64,000 nucleotides of DNA from Streptomyces halobius (GTDB taxonomy: Bacteria; Actinomycetota; Actinomycetes; Streptomycetales; Streptomycetaceae), in assembly GCF_023277745.1 (NCBI RefSeq), contig NZ_CP086322.1, forward strand, positions 4,960,001 through 5,024,000, in the 5' to 3' direction. The stretch's first letter is position 1. Every line of letters begins with the position of its first letter. Shown here in pieces: positions 23,720-31,996 of the stretch. The translations under genes and the position numbers were made by a program. The notes under the pieces are model-generated. The model ran no database searches and was not told the origin of the DNA. It saw nothing but the letters and a program-made list of their open reading frames with translations.

Positions 23720-23803
23720 GGCGCCCCGTCCGCTTTCTGAACTCCACACGCCCCGCTGTGGCCGTCGCCGCTGTGGCCGCAGTGGCCGCTTGGCCGTCCG
23801 CCG

Positions 23804-24352
23804 CTAGCTCTGGTGCGCCTCGTAGTGCGCGACCGCGTCCGCGGTGCGGCCGGCACCGTAGACCCGGAGAAACTCTGCCAGTTCAGGGTGCGTGGGGGCG
23901 AGGGTGTGCGCCGCGTCGATGATGTCGCCCGCGTCCGAGACCGAGCGCAGCAGCGACTGGATCTCCCGCACCACACGGCGCACCGTGGTCGCGCCCGTCG
24001 ACGACGTCTGCTGTGTGGTGTTGTTCAGCACCGAGCCGCCGGCCGTCTTCTTGATCTCTTCCATCCGCTCGGTGGCCTCGGCGGCGCTGACGCTGCCGTC
24101 GGCGACCTGACCGGCGAGCTCCTGCAGTGCCTGGACCCGCTGCACCACGGCCGGGTTGCCTATCTTCGCGCGCTGCCCGCTCATCAGCTGGGACAGCATC
24201 GGCGCGGACAGCCCGAGCACGGCGGCGAGCCTGGCCTGATTGAGCCCGAGATCGTCTATCAGACGGCGGAACAGGGCGCCCAGAGGCTCCCCGTACCAAC
24301 TGCGCTGCAGCTCCCGGGCCCGTGCGGTGGCTTCCTGCTGTGCTGCGTCCAT
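23804..24352 (-). CDS. Helix-turn-helix DNA-binding protein
   Basis: 182 residues. An XRE-like HTH (about 38-62, LNQARLAAVLGLSAPMLSQLMSGQ) follows an N-terminal helical part (LGALFRRLIDDLG). A central coiled-coil-like section (AAEATERMEEIKKTAG) and a C-terminal helical repeat-like segment (AEFLRVYGAGRTADAVAHYEAHQ) complete it. Probably a regulator. It lies upstream of the kinase on the same strand, so it may be expressed with it, and could be a phosphorylation substrate; that is inference. ATG start at 24352. Confidence 0.85.
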   Translation of the reverse strand: MDAAQQEATARARELQRSWYGEPLGALFRRLIDDLGLNQARLAAVLGLSAPMLSQLMSGQRAKIGNPAVVQRVQALQELAGQVADGSVSAAEATERMEEIKKTAGGSVLNNTTQQTSSTGATTVRRVVREIQSLLRSVSDAGDIIDAAHTLAPTHPELAEFLRVYGAGRTADAVAHYEAHQS

Positions 24353-24481
24353 GCCGTCTCCCCAGTCTCCCCGGTGGCGCTTCGCTGCCGCGAATCTCGC
24401 GAAGCATCCTACGGAGAGCGACCTGGTGCGGCGATACCCGGTCGGGAAAGCGGCCGGGTACCGGGTACCCTGTTCGGCGAA

Positions 24482-24554
24482 GGGGCCTTAGCTCAGTTGG
24501 TAGAGCGCTGTCTTTGCATGGCAGATGTCAGGGGTTCGACTCCCCTAGGCTCCA
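24482..24554 (+). tRNA. tRNA-Ala (anticodon TGC)
   Basis: 73-nt cloverleaf. Acceptor GGGGCCT with AGGCTCC plus A (one G-U pair); D arm TAGCTCAGTTGGTAGAGC; anticodon stem CTGTC/GGCAG with loop TTTGCAT, anticodon TGC; T arm AGGGG TTCGACT CCCCT. CCA is not encoded. tRNA-Ile/tRNA-Ala downstream of gyrA is common in actinobacteria. Confidence 0.97.
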
Positions 24555-24560
24555 CGGCGA

Positions 24561-24600
24561 ATGTCTCCGACCTGCGGAAACGCGGTGTCGGGGGCATTTT
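24561..24600 (+). terminator. Terminator after tRNA-Ala
   Basis: Stem ATGTCTCCGAC (24561-24571) with GTCGGGGGCAT (24587-24597), three G-U pairs, followed by five T. It starts 7 bases after the tRNA. Confidence 0.75.
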
Positions 24601-24799
24601 TCGTGCGCTGGGTGCCGTTGGCGGTTCGTCGGCGGCGCGATGGGCACGGGCGATGAGGAGGGTGCAGCGGGCGCGGTCCAGCGGGGACAGCGTCGCGCGG
24701 CCGGCCGCAACGGCGGCGGCGTGTGCCAGGGCGCGCGGCGTGTCCTGCGCTTGCAGGCTCGCCACCGTCTCCAGGGCGGCGATTCAGGTGGAGACCGTG

Positions 24800-25166
24800 G
24801 AGGTGGACAGCAGCGCCGCCCCCCCGCATGCCGCCCTCGCCGACGCACGGGCCGCTGCTCTACGTCGTGCTCGACAACGGTGGCTACGGCTGGCTGCAGA
24901 CCGACCTCGACCGGATGTCGGGGACCGGTGTGTGCTTCGCGTTCACCGCCGACCGCCCCACCGCCACCCGGAGCCTCGCCGACCCATATGGCCTGCGTCA
25001 CTGGAGAGTTGACAACCCCGAGGACCTGGACCGCGTCCTAGGGCATGCGTGGCAGTGCTGTGCCTCCGGTACCGCGGCTGTGGTGGAGGCGGGGTGTCCC
25101 TCGCCGACAGCCCGCCGGGGATGGCCGGGGCCGACGGTGACTTCACCGTTGCGCGAGGACGCATGA
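24800..25166 (+). pseudogene. Remnant of a thiamine-diphosphate-dependent enzyme (C-terminal domain)
   Basis: One frame reads LLYVVLDNGGYGWLQTDL then LADPYGLRHWRVDNPEDLDRVLGHAW and a GTAAVVEA segment. This is the pyrophosphate-domain pattern of acetolactate-synthase-like enzymes (a conserved N-G-G-Y/F-G-W stretch and a final substrate/VEV strand). Everything N-terminal is missing and the C-terminus runs into unrelated sequence, so this is about 100 residues of a normally 550-residue enzyme. It lies in a gene-poor patch beside tRNA-Ala, suggesting decay of an inserted or deleted segment. The family is fairly clear, the exact enzyme not. Confidence 0.55.
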
Positions 25167-25213
25167 ACGACCGTGAGTGAACGACCGTTGGACACGTGAG
25201 ACAAGGACGACGC

Positions 25214-25456
25214 ATGCCCGTGGCGCTCTTCTTCCCCGGACTCATTCCCAGGGCGCGGCGTCGCGGTCGAGACGGACTTCTTCGACGGGCCGGCGGAGCC
25301 GCTGGGCTGCCACTTCTTCGACCGGCTCGGCCACGACTGCGTACGGCAGAGGTGGGTGAGGTGTGGATTCCGGGCCCGCGCAACATGTTCGCCCGTATCA
25401 CCAACAACTCCTTCCCGACCAAGGTGATCACGCCGAAGCCGGCGCTCGAAGGGTGA
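25214..25456 (+). pseudogene. Unrecognised decayed fragment upstream of the MFS gene
   Basis: An 80-codon frame ends WIPGPRNMFARITNNSF..PKPALEG and overlaps the MFS start by GTGA, as in a coupled operon. Its first half is poor protein (Arg/Pro-rich), while a different frame of the same stretch reads VAVETDFFDGPAEPLGCHFFDRLGHDC, which looks like real coding sequence. A frameshift near 25350 would join the two, so I take this as the truncated, frameshifted end of the gene that once preceded the transporter. Family not recognised. Confidence 0.4.
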
Positions 25457-27141
25457 GCGCCACGACCGGGACCCTGCGCGACCCCGCCGGGAAGCGGGTG
25501 CTGTCGGCGGCCATGTTCGCCGGCGCCCCGGCGGAGGTGCTGGATTTCCTGCTGCCGCTGTGGGCCGGTTCGACCCTGAAGGCGGGCGCGTCGGTGGTCG
25601 GCGCGCTGGTCGCAGTCGAGGCGGCGCTGTCGCTGCTGGTGCGTCCGCTGGCCGGGGAACTGTCCGACCGCTTCGACCAGCGGCGGGTGGCCGCGGCCGG
25701 CGCGGGGCTCTACGCCCTGTCGTTCGCGGGCTATGCGCTGGCCGGTTCGCTGCCCCTGGCGTTCGCCGCGGCGGCGCTGGGCGGGGCCGGCGGCGCCCTG
25801 TTCTGGGTCGGGCTGCGGGCGTGGACCGGCGAGCGGTCCGAGAACCACACCAGCGCCTACGGGAAGCTGCTGTCGGCGGAGGGCCAGGGCGCTTTCATCG
25901 GCTATCTGGTGGCGTTCTCCCTGCTGGAACGGGGCGGCTATGCGCTGCTGTTCTGGCTGGGCTGCGCGGCGTGTGTGACGGCGATGGCGACGCTGCTCCG
26001 AGGGAGCGGGCAGGGGCGGTCCGTGGCGCCGCGGGCGGTCGACGGCTCCCGTGGTCCCCTTGATTCCCCTGATTCCTCTGAGTCCCGTACCGACCGGCGC
26101 GGGCCGGCACAGCGGCTGCTGCCGCTGATGGTGGTGTCCGCGGTGACGGCGGCGGCCGAGGCGGGGCTGTGGATGCTGCTGTTGCTGCGCCTGCAGGGTG
26201 AGTTGGGGCTGTCCCCGAACGAGATCGCGATGGTCTTCGCCCCCGGCTTCCTGGTGTTCATCCTGCTGCCCGAGCACACCCACCACCTCACCGACCGTCT
26301 GGGCCGCACACCGACCATGGTCGCCTCGTTCGTGGCCGGCGCGCTGTTCGCCGGAGGGCTGGCGCTCGTCGCCACCCCCGTTGCGATCGCCGTCTTCTGG
26401 GCCGTGGCCGCCGCCTGTTTCGCCGCGCAGATCCCGGTGGAACAGGGGACCGTGGCGGCCGCGGCGGGCGGACGGATCGGCCGCGGCATGGGCCTCTACG
26501 AGAGCGCGCGGCTGGCCGGGGTCATGGTCGGGCCCGCGCTGATGGGCGTGGTCTACGAAGAGCTGGGGTGGGCCGCTGCCTGTGCCGCGGCGGCCGTCGC
26601 CTCGGTGCTGGGCGCCGTCCTGGTGCCGTACGCGATCCGGACGCTGCGCCTGCCGGAGGTGACCGGGTCCGGGAAGGCCGTGGGGGCCGGGATGGATGCA
26701 GCTGAGATCACCGGGAGCGCCGAGAGCACTGCGTTCGCCGAGCCCACCGGGATTGCCGAAACCACCGGGATTGCCGAGACCGCACAGACCAGCGACAGAA
26801 CAGAGGAAGAAGAGGGCAAGGGCACCATGGACATGGAGAAGAACGAGTCGGTGCAGCCGGTGCCGTCGTCGGGGCCGAGCCCCGCGGCGAAGGAGCATGC
26901 CCGCAAGGAACGGCGGGACTGGTTCCTCCACACGGGCGCGTTCCTCGTGGGGCAGGTGGTCCTGTGGGCCCTGCAGGCGAACTGGATCGTATGGCAGTTC
27001 ACCGAGGGGAGCGTGCCCGACGAGCACCGGGGGCCCTTGGTGTGGGTCGGCCGGGTGTGGCTGACCATCTGGGTCATCGACACCATCTGGTCCTGGTCGT
27101 ACACCTTCTGGCCAAGGGAGAAGAAGCCCAAATCGGCTTAG
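25453..27141 (+). CDS. MFS transporter fused to a C-terminal 2TM domain
   Basis: 562 residues. Residues about 10-400 are a major facilitator transporter with some 12 hydrophobic segments and the loop 2-3 motif GELSDRFDQRRVA; a second-half loop has LTDRLGRTPTMV. After a linker of imperfect repeats (TGIAETTGIAETAQT) and an acidic stretch (EEEEGKG), a second unit starts at an internal Met (MDMEKNE) and has two helices (TGAFLVGQVVLWALQANWIVW and the WLTIWVIDTIWSW segment), as in small 2TM proteins. No stop separates them, so this is a fusion or an internal second start. GTG at 25453. Substrate unknown. Confidence 0.8.
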   Translation: MSATTGTLRDPAGKRVLSAAMFAGAPAEVLDFLLPLWAGSTLKAGASVVGALVAVEAALSLLVRPLAGELSDRFDQRRVAAAGAGLYALSFAGYALAGSLPLAFAAAALGGAGGALFWVGLRAWTGERSENHTSAYGKLLSAEGQGAFIGYLVAFSLLERGGYALLFWLGCAACVTAMATLLRGSGQGRSVAPRAVDGSRGPLDSPDSSESRTDRRGPAQRLLPLMVVSAVTAAAEAGLWMLLLLRLQGELGLSPNEIAMVFAPGFLVFILLPEHTHHLTDRLGRTPTMVASFVAGALFAGGLALVATPVAIAVFWAVAAACFAAQIPVEQGTVAAAAGGRIGRGMGLYESARLAGVMVGPALMGVVYEELGWAAACAAAAVASVLGAVLVPYAIRTLRLPEVTGSGKAVGAGMDAAEITGSAESTAFAEPTGIAETTGIAETAQTSDRTEEEEGKGTMDMEKNESVQPVPSSGPSPAAKEHARKERRDWFLHTGAFLVGQVVLWALQANWIVWQFTEGSVPDEHRGPLVWVGRVWLTIWVIDTIWSWSYTFWPREKKPKSA

Positions 27142-27206
27142 AGGAGGGGATTTCGGCAGTGCTGGCAGGGGGTATACGGCTGTGAGGCCCTGGACCGGGC
27201 CCGTCC

Positions 27207-27530
27207 TCAGGCCGGCGCCAGCGGCAGCCGGTCGTACCCGCGCAGTGAGGTGATCCGGTACGCGGCGTGGCGGCGCTGGCGTGGGCGATCTCCGGGGGCC
27301 GCGCCGGCAGCCGGGGGAAGGCGATCTGGGCCTCCAGTTGGGCCGGTGCGGCGCCCGGGCAGTAGTGGGCCCCGCCCCGAAGGCGAGCGAGCCGCCGGCG
27401 GGCCGGTCCGGCAGGAAGGCGTCGGGGGCCGGGAACCGCTCGGGGTCGCGGTCTGCGCTGGCGAGCAGGGCGACCACCTGGGTTCTCCGCGCCATGTGCT
27501 CCCCGGCCAGTCCGGTGTCCCATCCCGTCG
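27207..27530 (-). pseudogene. Cytochrome P450 C-terminal remnant, frameshifted
   Basis: The minus strand reads TQVVALLASADRDPERFP..PDAFLPDRP, then LAFGAG, then in another frame HYCPGAAPAQLEAQIAF, and in the first or a third frame YRITSLRGYDRLPLAPA before TGA at 27207. Together these are the ERR-to-heme section and C-terminus of a bacterial P450, with the heme Cys in HYCPG, but at least one and probably two frameshifts break it. The I-helix and everything N-terminal are gone. It lies between the MFS gene and the Rpf-like gene. Not functional. Confidence 0.7.
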
Positions 27531-27578
27531 AGGTGAGGCGATTCGGGCTGTGCTACCCGGCCGTCCGGCCGCCCCAGG

Positions 27579-28190
27579 TCACTTGCGCAGACGCAGGCGC
27601 TGCCCCGGGTAGATCCGGTCCGGGCCCTCGGTGAGCCGCTTCTTGTTCAGCTGGTACAGCTTCCGGGCCCCGCCGCGGACGCCGGTGCGTTGCGCGATCA
27701 CGGAGAGGCAGTCGCCCCGCCGTACGACGTAGGTGCGGGCTTTGCCGCCCGAGGTGTGCGGGGTTACGGAGGTTCCTGACGGGCGCCGGTGCGCGGCGTC
27801 GGCCTCGTCCTCGCCGTCGCCGGATCCGGTGGCGCCGAGGTACCCGCAATTCGGCCACGGGGCCAGACCACGGGCCTGGACGATGCGCTCGCCCACGGCG
27901 ATCTGCTGGGCCCGGGTGGCGAGGTCCGGGCGGCGGGCGTAGCGACGGCCGCCGTAGGCCCGCCAGGTGGCTGGTGAGATCTGCAGGCCGCCGTAGTAGC
28001 CGTTGCCGGTGTTGATGTGCCACCGGCCGCTGCTCTCACAGGCGGCGATCTTCGCCCAGTTCGTTCCGGCGGGAGGAGGCGTAGTGGTGGTCGCCGCGGC
28101 GCTCTGGTCGGCGAGACCGACGCCGCTCAGCAGGACCACCACCATGGACAGCATTGCTTCGACGGACCGTTTTGCATGACATAACGACAT
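27579..28190 (-). CDS. Secreted Rpf-like transglycosylase with LysM domain
   Basis: 203 residues. Signal peptide MSLCHAKRSVEAMLSMVVVLLSG..., then the resuscitation-promoting-factor lysozyme-like fold: WAKIAACESSGRWHINTGNG with the catalytic Glu in ACESSG, YYGGLQISPATW and a final PWPNCG. A C-terminal LysM (TYVVRRGDCLSVIAQRTG to YPGQRLRL) binds peptidoglycan. It would cut glycan strands outside the cell and aid germination or growth restart. ATG at 28190 with GAGGAG upstream. Monocistronic. Confidence 0.93.
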   Translation of the reverse strand: MSLCHAKRSVEAMLSMVVVLLSGVGLADQSAAATTTTPPPAGTNWAKIAACESSGRWHINTGNGYYGGLQISPATWRAYGGRRYARRPDLATRAQQIAVGERIVQARGLAPWPNCGYLGATGSGDGEDEADAAHRRPSGTSVTPHTSGGKARTYVVRRGDCLSVIAQRTGVRGGARKLYQLNKKRLTEGPDRIYPGQRLRLRK

Positions 28191-28540
28191 GACGGACTCC
28201 TCAAGCTGTGCCTGGCAGCGCCGTGCCGCGGGATGCGGCACGACCGGTGGGCACGGACCAAGTAACCCGCCCATATGGTTTTCGGCATGTCCGGCGTGTC
28301 AGGGGTGGGCGTGTTTCACCCGAACAGCGGCATGTCGCTGACGCCTTGTCAGCCCTCCGGTGTGATGCATGGACGGCGGCCACGGGACCGGCCGCCCGGC
28401 CGTCGCGCATCAGGGAGGACCGGTGTCGCGTACGGCTGCCCCCGGGAGGCCGACCGGAGTCCAGCCGAGGTCCGGCCGGGGGCCAGCCGGGGCCCAGCCG
28501 ACGGCCGGCCAGAGTCCTGTCGGCGCCCGAGGAATGCAAC
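28191..28540. other. Intergenic region, no gene seen
   Basis: About 350 bases between the Rpf-like gene promoter and the DUF5324 terminator. The section 28440-28520 holds degenerate repeats of CCAGCCG/GGCCGG without coding potential. The promoter for the Rpf-like gene should be near 28200-28280 on the minus strand. Confidence 0.4.
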
Positions 28541-28581
28541 GGCCGTGCCCGCCGTCCCCGTTGGGGACGGCGGGCACGGCC
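28541..28581. terminator. Strong hairpin terminator
   Basis: A perfect 19-bp stem (28541-28559 with 28563-28581) and three-base loop, 19 bases past the stop of the DUF5324 gene on the minus strand. Confidence 0.85.
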
Positions 28582-28600
28582 GGTCGCTGTCCGGCCGACG

Positions 28601-29320
28601 TCAGGCGGTGTCGCCCTTGCCGCGCTCCTCGGCGTCCGCTTCCGCCTCGGCCTGCTTGGCCTGCACCTCGGGGTCGAGGGCGGCGCCCTCGCTGCCGTCG
28701 ACCGCGCTGAGGTGGCGCTCCCTGACCTCCGTGGGTGCCGGCGGCTCGACCAGCCAGTCCGGGTTGGCCTGCCTGTCCCACCACTTCCACGCGGCGACCG
28801 CGCCGCCCAGCAGGACACCGATCACCGCGGTCCGGGTGGCGACCCTGCGCCGCCGCGCCCGGCGGGCCTGCTTCGCGACCAGCCGCTCGATCTCCTCCGC
28901 TGTCACATGGCTGCGCAGTGCGGCCAGTGCGGCGCTCCCGCGCGCGACCGCCTCCTCGCGGACCGGCTCGGCCGCGGTTCGCGCGGTGACCACGGCCTGC
29001 TCCAGCCGCGGCGCCGCGTACTCGGCGGCGTGCTTGGCGGCCGCCCGGCTCCGGCAGGCCGCCCGGTGCGCCGCGGCGTCCACCTTGGGCGGCAGCGCGC
29101 CCCGCGCGTGCTCGACACGCGGGTGCAGATGGGCCTCGTACTGGGAACGGACCTGGTGCGCGGCCTCGGCCAGCCGGGGCGCGGCACGGGTGCGGGCTTC
29201 ATGGGCGAAGTGCGCGGCGGCGTCCTTGGCCGTACCGGCATAGGGAGCCACCACCTCCGCGGCGTGCCGCACGCTGTCCTTGGCCGCGGTCGTGGCGCGC
29301 ACGCTGTCCTTGCGGGTCAC
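28601..29320 (-). CDS. DUF5324 family protein
   Basis: 239 residues. The first 150 are an Ala-rich helical region with repeating AAKDSVRHAAEVVAPYA-like heptads, probably long amphipathic helices. A membrane segment (TRTAVIGVLLGGAVAAWKWW, about residues 165-185) and an acidic C-terminal tail follow (DPEVQAKQAEAEADAEE). The layout matches the Streptomyces DUF5324 proteins; function unknown. GTG start at 29320 with GAGGAGG upstream. Confidence 0.85.
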   Translation of the reverse strand: MTRKDSVRATTAAKDSVRHAAEVVAPYAGTAKDAAAHFAHEARTRAAPRLAEAAHQVRSQYEAHLHPRVEHARGALPPKVDAAAHRAACRSRAAAKHAAEYAAPRLEQAVVTARTAAEPVREEAVARGSAALAALRSHVTAEEIERLVAKQARRARRRRVATRTAVIGVLLGGAVAAWKWWDRQANPDWLVEPPAPTEVRERHLSAVDGSEGAALDPEVQAKQAEAEADAEERGKGDTA

Positions 29321-29679
29321 GGGATCCTCCTCCTCGGTGGCACGTCCGGGGCTGGGGGCTCGGTCCCCATATGCGTTCGGTCCCCATATGTCTGAAGTGT
29401 CGCCTGTCCACCCGTTTCAAGATCATGCCTGCTCACGCCGCGTACGGCATGTGCGAGCGGGCATCCGGGTCATCGGGGACCTTCCGGAGCCTTGTGACGA
29501 CAATGCCACGGTTTGCGGCCCGCCGCCCCGGTTCCATGGGTTTGCGCGGGGAGGCGTCCGGTGGCCGGACGACGCAGAAAATGCACGCGAACCTCGCCGG
29601 AGGGGTGGTGGCCGGGCGACGGAGGCGCCGCTCCATGCGAGGATCGGGGACCGTCAGTGAAACTTATGGAAGGTAGATC
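29321..29679. other. Divergent promoter region between DUF5324 and cyclophilin genes
   Basis: 359 bases. A near-tandem repeat CGGTCCCCATATG (about 29370 and 29389) lies just upstream of the DUF5324 gene. No conserved ORF was recognised; open frames here are composition effects. Confidence 0.4.
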
Positions 29680-30213
29680 GTGGCTGAGCAGCTCTACGCC
29701 ACCCTGAAGACCAACCAGGGCGACATCGAGATTCGGCTCCTGCCGAACCATGCACCGAAGACGGTCAAGAACTTCGTCGAGCTCGCCAAGGGCGAGCGGG
29801 AGTGGACCCACCCGGCGACCGGCAAGACGTCGACGGACCGCCTGTACGACGGAACGGTCTTCCACCGCGTCATCAGCGGCTTCATGATCCAGGGCGGCGA
29901 CCCGCTCGGCAACGGCACCGGCGGTCCGGGCTATGAGTTCGGGGACGAGTTCCACCCGGACCTCGCCTTCAACAAGCCGTACCTGCTGGCCATGGCGAAC
30001 GCCGGTCCGGGCACCAACGGCTCGCAGTTCTTCATCACCGTCTCGCCGACCGCGTGGCTGACCGGCAAGCACACCATCTTCGGTGAGGTCACCAGCGAGG
30101 CGGGCAAGAAGGTCGTCGACGCCATCGCCAGCGCCCAGACCAACCCGCGCACCGACCGCCCGGTCAACGACATCGTCATCGAGACGGTGGAGATCGAGAC
30201 CCGCGAAGGGTAG
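29680..30213 (+). CDS. Peptidyl-prolyl cis-trans isomerase, cyclophilin type
   Basis: 177-residue single-domain cyclophilin that speeds proline isomerisation during folding. The active-site segment FHRVISGFMIQGGDP (about residues 60-74) includes the catalytic Arg, and GSQFFIT follows. No signal peptide, so cytoplasmic. An insertion EWTHPATGKTS is typical of the bacterial form. GTG start with GGAAGG upstream; a hairpin at 30251 ends it. Confidence 0.96.
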   Translation: MAEQLYATLKTNQGDIEIRLLPNHAPKTVKNFVELAKGEREWTHPATGKTSTDRLYDGTVFHRVISGFMIQGGDPLGNGTGGPGYEFGDEFHPDLAFNKPYLLAMANAGPGTNGSQFFITVSPTAWLTGKHTIFGEVTSEAGKKVVDAIASAQTNPRTDRPVNDIVIETVEIETREG

Positions 30214-30250
30214 CCGCGGCTTGCCCCTCGGCGGGGCCGAGGGAACCATT

Positions 30251-30283
30251 GCGCCCCGCCCGGTCGTAATCCAGGCGGGGCGC
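30251..30283 (+). terminator. Terminator after cyclophilin gene
   Basis: 10-bp perfect stem GCGCCCCGCC (30251-30260) with 30274-30283, 38 bases past the stop. Confidence 0.7.
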
Positions 30284-30393
30284 GAAGCTCGTTCAGGGGT
30301 GGGGGCCGGGCGACGGGCGGGAGGAGCGGTGTGTTGCTCCGCCCCGGACGGAGAACCGGTGCGCCCCCAGACCGAGAAGAGGACGAGGGACCG

Positions 30394-31269
30394 ATGGACC
30401 AGGTGCCAGGCAGCCCGCAGGAGCCGCGGGACGCACACAGCGACAACGCCCTGCCGGGCTGCTATCGCCATGCGGACCGCCCCACGGGCATCCGCTGCAC
30501 CCGCTGTGAGCAGCCGATCTGCCCGGACTGCATGGTCAGCGCCTCGGTCGGCTTCCAGTGCCCGGAGTGCGTACGCGGCGAGAAGAACGGCCCCGCAGCG
30601 CGGGCGACGGCGCCGCGCACGATAGCGGGCGGCGCGATCGCCGCTGATCCGCGCCTGGTCACCAAGATTCTGCTGGGCATCAACCTGGCGGTCTTCATCG
30701 GCGTCCAGCTGGCGGACCCTCGGTTGGTCCTCGACCTCTTCCTGTACGGCGGCAGTGTCGCGTACGGGGAGTGGTACCGCCTGCTGACGGCGATGTTCCT
30801 GCACCAGCAGATTCCGCATATCGCGTTCAACATGCTGTCGCTGTGGTGGCTGGGGCCGCCGCTGGAGGCCGCGCTCGGGCGGATACGGTTCCTCGCGCTC
30901 TATCTGCTCGCCGGCCTGGGCGGCAGTGCCCTGTCGTATCTGCTCGCCGCGCCGGACCAGCCGTCGCTGGGCGCCTCCGGCGCGATCTTCGGGCTGCTGG
31001 GCGCGACCGCCGTGCTGCTGCGCCGGCTGAGCTACGACATGAAGCCGGTGCTGATCCTGCTCGGCCTCAACCTGGTCTTCACGTTCCTGTGGCCGAACAT
31101 CGCCTGGCAGGCCCATGTGGGCGGCCTGGTGGTCGGCGCCGCGGTGGCGTTCGGAATGGTGCACGCGCCGCGCGACCGGCGTACGGCCGTGCAGATCGCG
31201 ACCTGTGCGGTGGCGCTGCTGGCGATCGTCGCGGTGGTGTGGGTACGGACCCTCCAGCTGGTGGGCTGA
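30394..31269 (+). CDS. Rhomboid family intramembrane serine protease
   Basis: 291 residues. N-terminal zinc B-box-like segment (CYRHADRPTGIRCTRC, CPDCM, CPEC; six Cys and one His in residues 25-60), then a six-helix rhomboid core with H-N motif (HIAFNMLSLWWLG), catalytic Ser195 in GASGAIFG and catalytic His241 in AWQAHVGG. Rhomboids cut single-span membrane proteins within the bilayer; the substrate here is unknown. ATG at 30394 after GAGGACGAGGGA. Confidence 0.95.
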   Translation: MDQVPGSPQEPRDAHSDNALPGCYRHADRPTGIRCTRCEQPICPDCMVSASVGFQCPECVRGEKNGPAARATAPRTIAGGAIAADPRLVTKILLGINLAVFIGVQLADPRLVLDLFLYGGSVAYGEWYRLLTAMFLHQQIPHIAFNMLSLWWLGPPLEAALGRIRFLALYLLAGLGGSALSYLLAAPDQPSLGASGAIFGLLGATAVLLRRLSYDMKPVLILLGLNLVFTFLWPNIAWQAHVGGLVVGAAVAFGMVHAPRDRRTAVQIATCAVALLAIVAVVWVRTLQLVG

Positions 31270-31560
31270 GGGGCCCGTACCCCGGCCCTGCACCCTCCGG
31301 AGGGTCGGTCCCGTCCTCTCCGGAGGATGCGTCCCGTCATGTTGTCCACAGTGTGTGGCGGATCTTGTGCATGCTGTGCGGAACCTCCGTTCCGCCGTGC
31401 ACCGAGCCGCGTTTCCCCAGGAGGGACGGGGGAGACGAGGTCGGGAAGGAGCGCTGGCGCCGATCACACCGGCGTCAACGTCCGGAGGGTTATCCACAGA
31501 TCTTCTGAAGTTTTCCCAGGCTGTGGATAACTGTGTGGATGGCCTTGGGTAGAGCTTGCG
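31270..31560. promoter_or_regulatory. Rhomboid-crgA intergenic region with DnaA boxes
   Basis: 291 bases between convergent genes. It contains three exact DnaA boxes, TTGTCCACA at 31342, TTATCCACA at 31490 and inverted TGTGGATAA at 31522, plus a near match TGTGGATGG at 31534. No ORF is supported. Since both flanking genes end here, the boxes are not in a promoter. Confidence 0.75.
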
Positions 31561-31815
31561 CTACTTCCACTGAGTGGATACGCCGAAGCCCACCGCGATG
31601 AAGCCGAAGCCGCAGACGATGTTCCAGTTGCCCATGGCCTTGATCGGGAGATCGCCCTCCGACACGTAGAAGAGCACGATCCAGGCCAGCCCGATCAGGA
31701 ACATCGCCAGCATCAGCGGCGCGACCCATCCACGGCCCGCGCTCATCTTCAGGCTGGTGGTCTTCGCCGGCGGCGGCGTGAAGTCGTCCTTTTTGCGGAT
31801 CCGTGACTTCGGCAC
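31561..31815 (-). CDS. crgA: Cell division protein CrgA
   Basis: 84-residue membrane protein starting [16 protein letters not shown], with two membrane helices (about residues 30-52 and 60-80; [21 protein letters not shown] and [14 protein letters not shown]). CrgA controls FtsZ-ring formation and septation in aerial hyphae of Streptomyces. GTG at 31815 with AGGAG upstream. It diverges from the DUF881 gene, as in the known crgA locus. Confidence 0.96.
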   Translation of the reverse strand: MPKSRIRKKDDFTPPPAKTTSLKMSAGRGWVAPLMLAMFLIGLAWIVLFYVSEGDLPIKAMGNWNIVCGFGFIAVGFGVSTQWK

Positions 31816-31996
31816 GAGGAACTCTCCTGTCGCTGCGCTGCTCCCCCACTCTCGACTTCTCTTGAGCGGGCTGCGCCCCCGACCGCGCGGGGGCCTTACG
31901 GGATGGGAGCCGGGCGGAGAACCGGCGGGGAGCGGATCCTCACCCGGGCGTCCGTTAGCGTAGTGCTTCCGCGGCGTCGTAAGGAGTAAGGGTACG

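Noticed and set aside
23719-23749. Upstream GTG start for the anchored kinase
   Set aside because: The extra ten residues precede the usual MGEIFAGRYEL opening of such kinases; kept only as an alternative.
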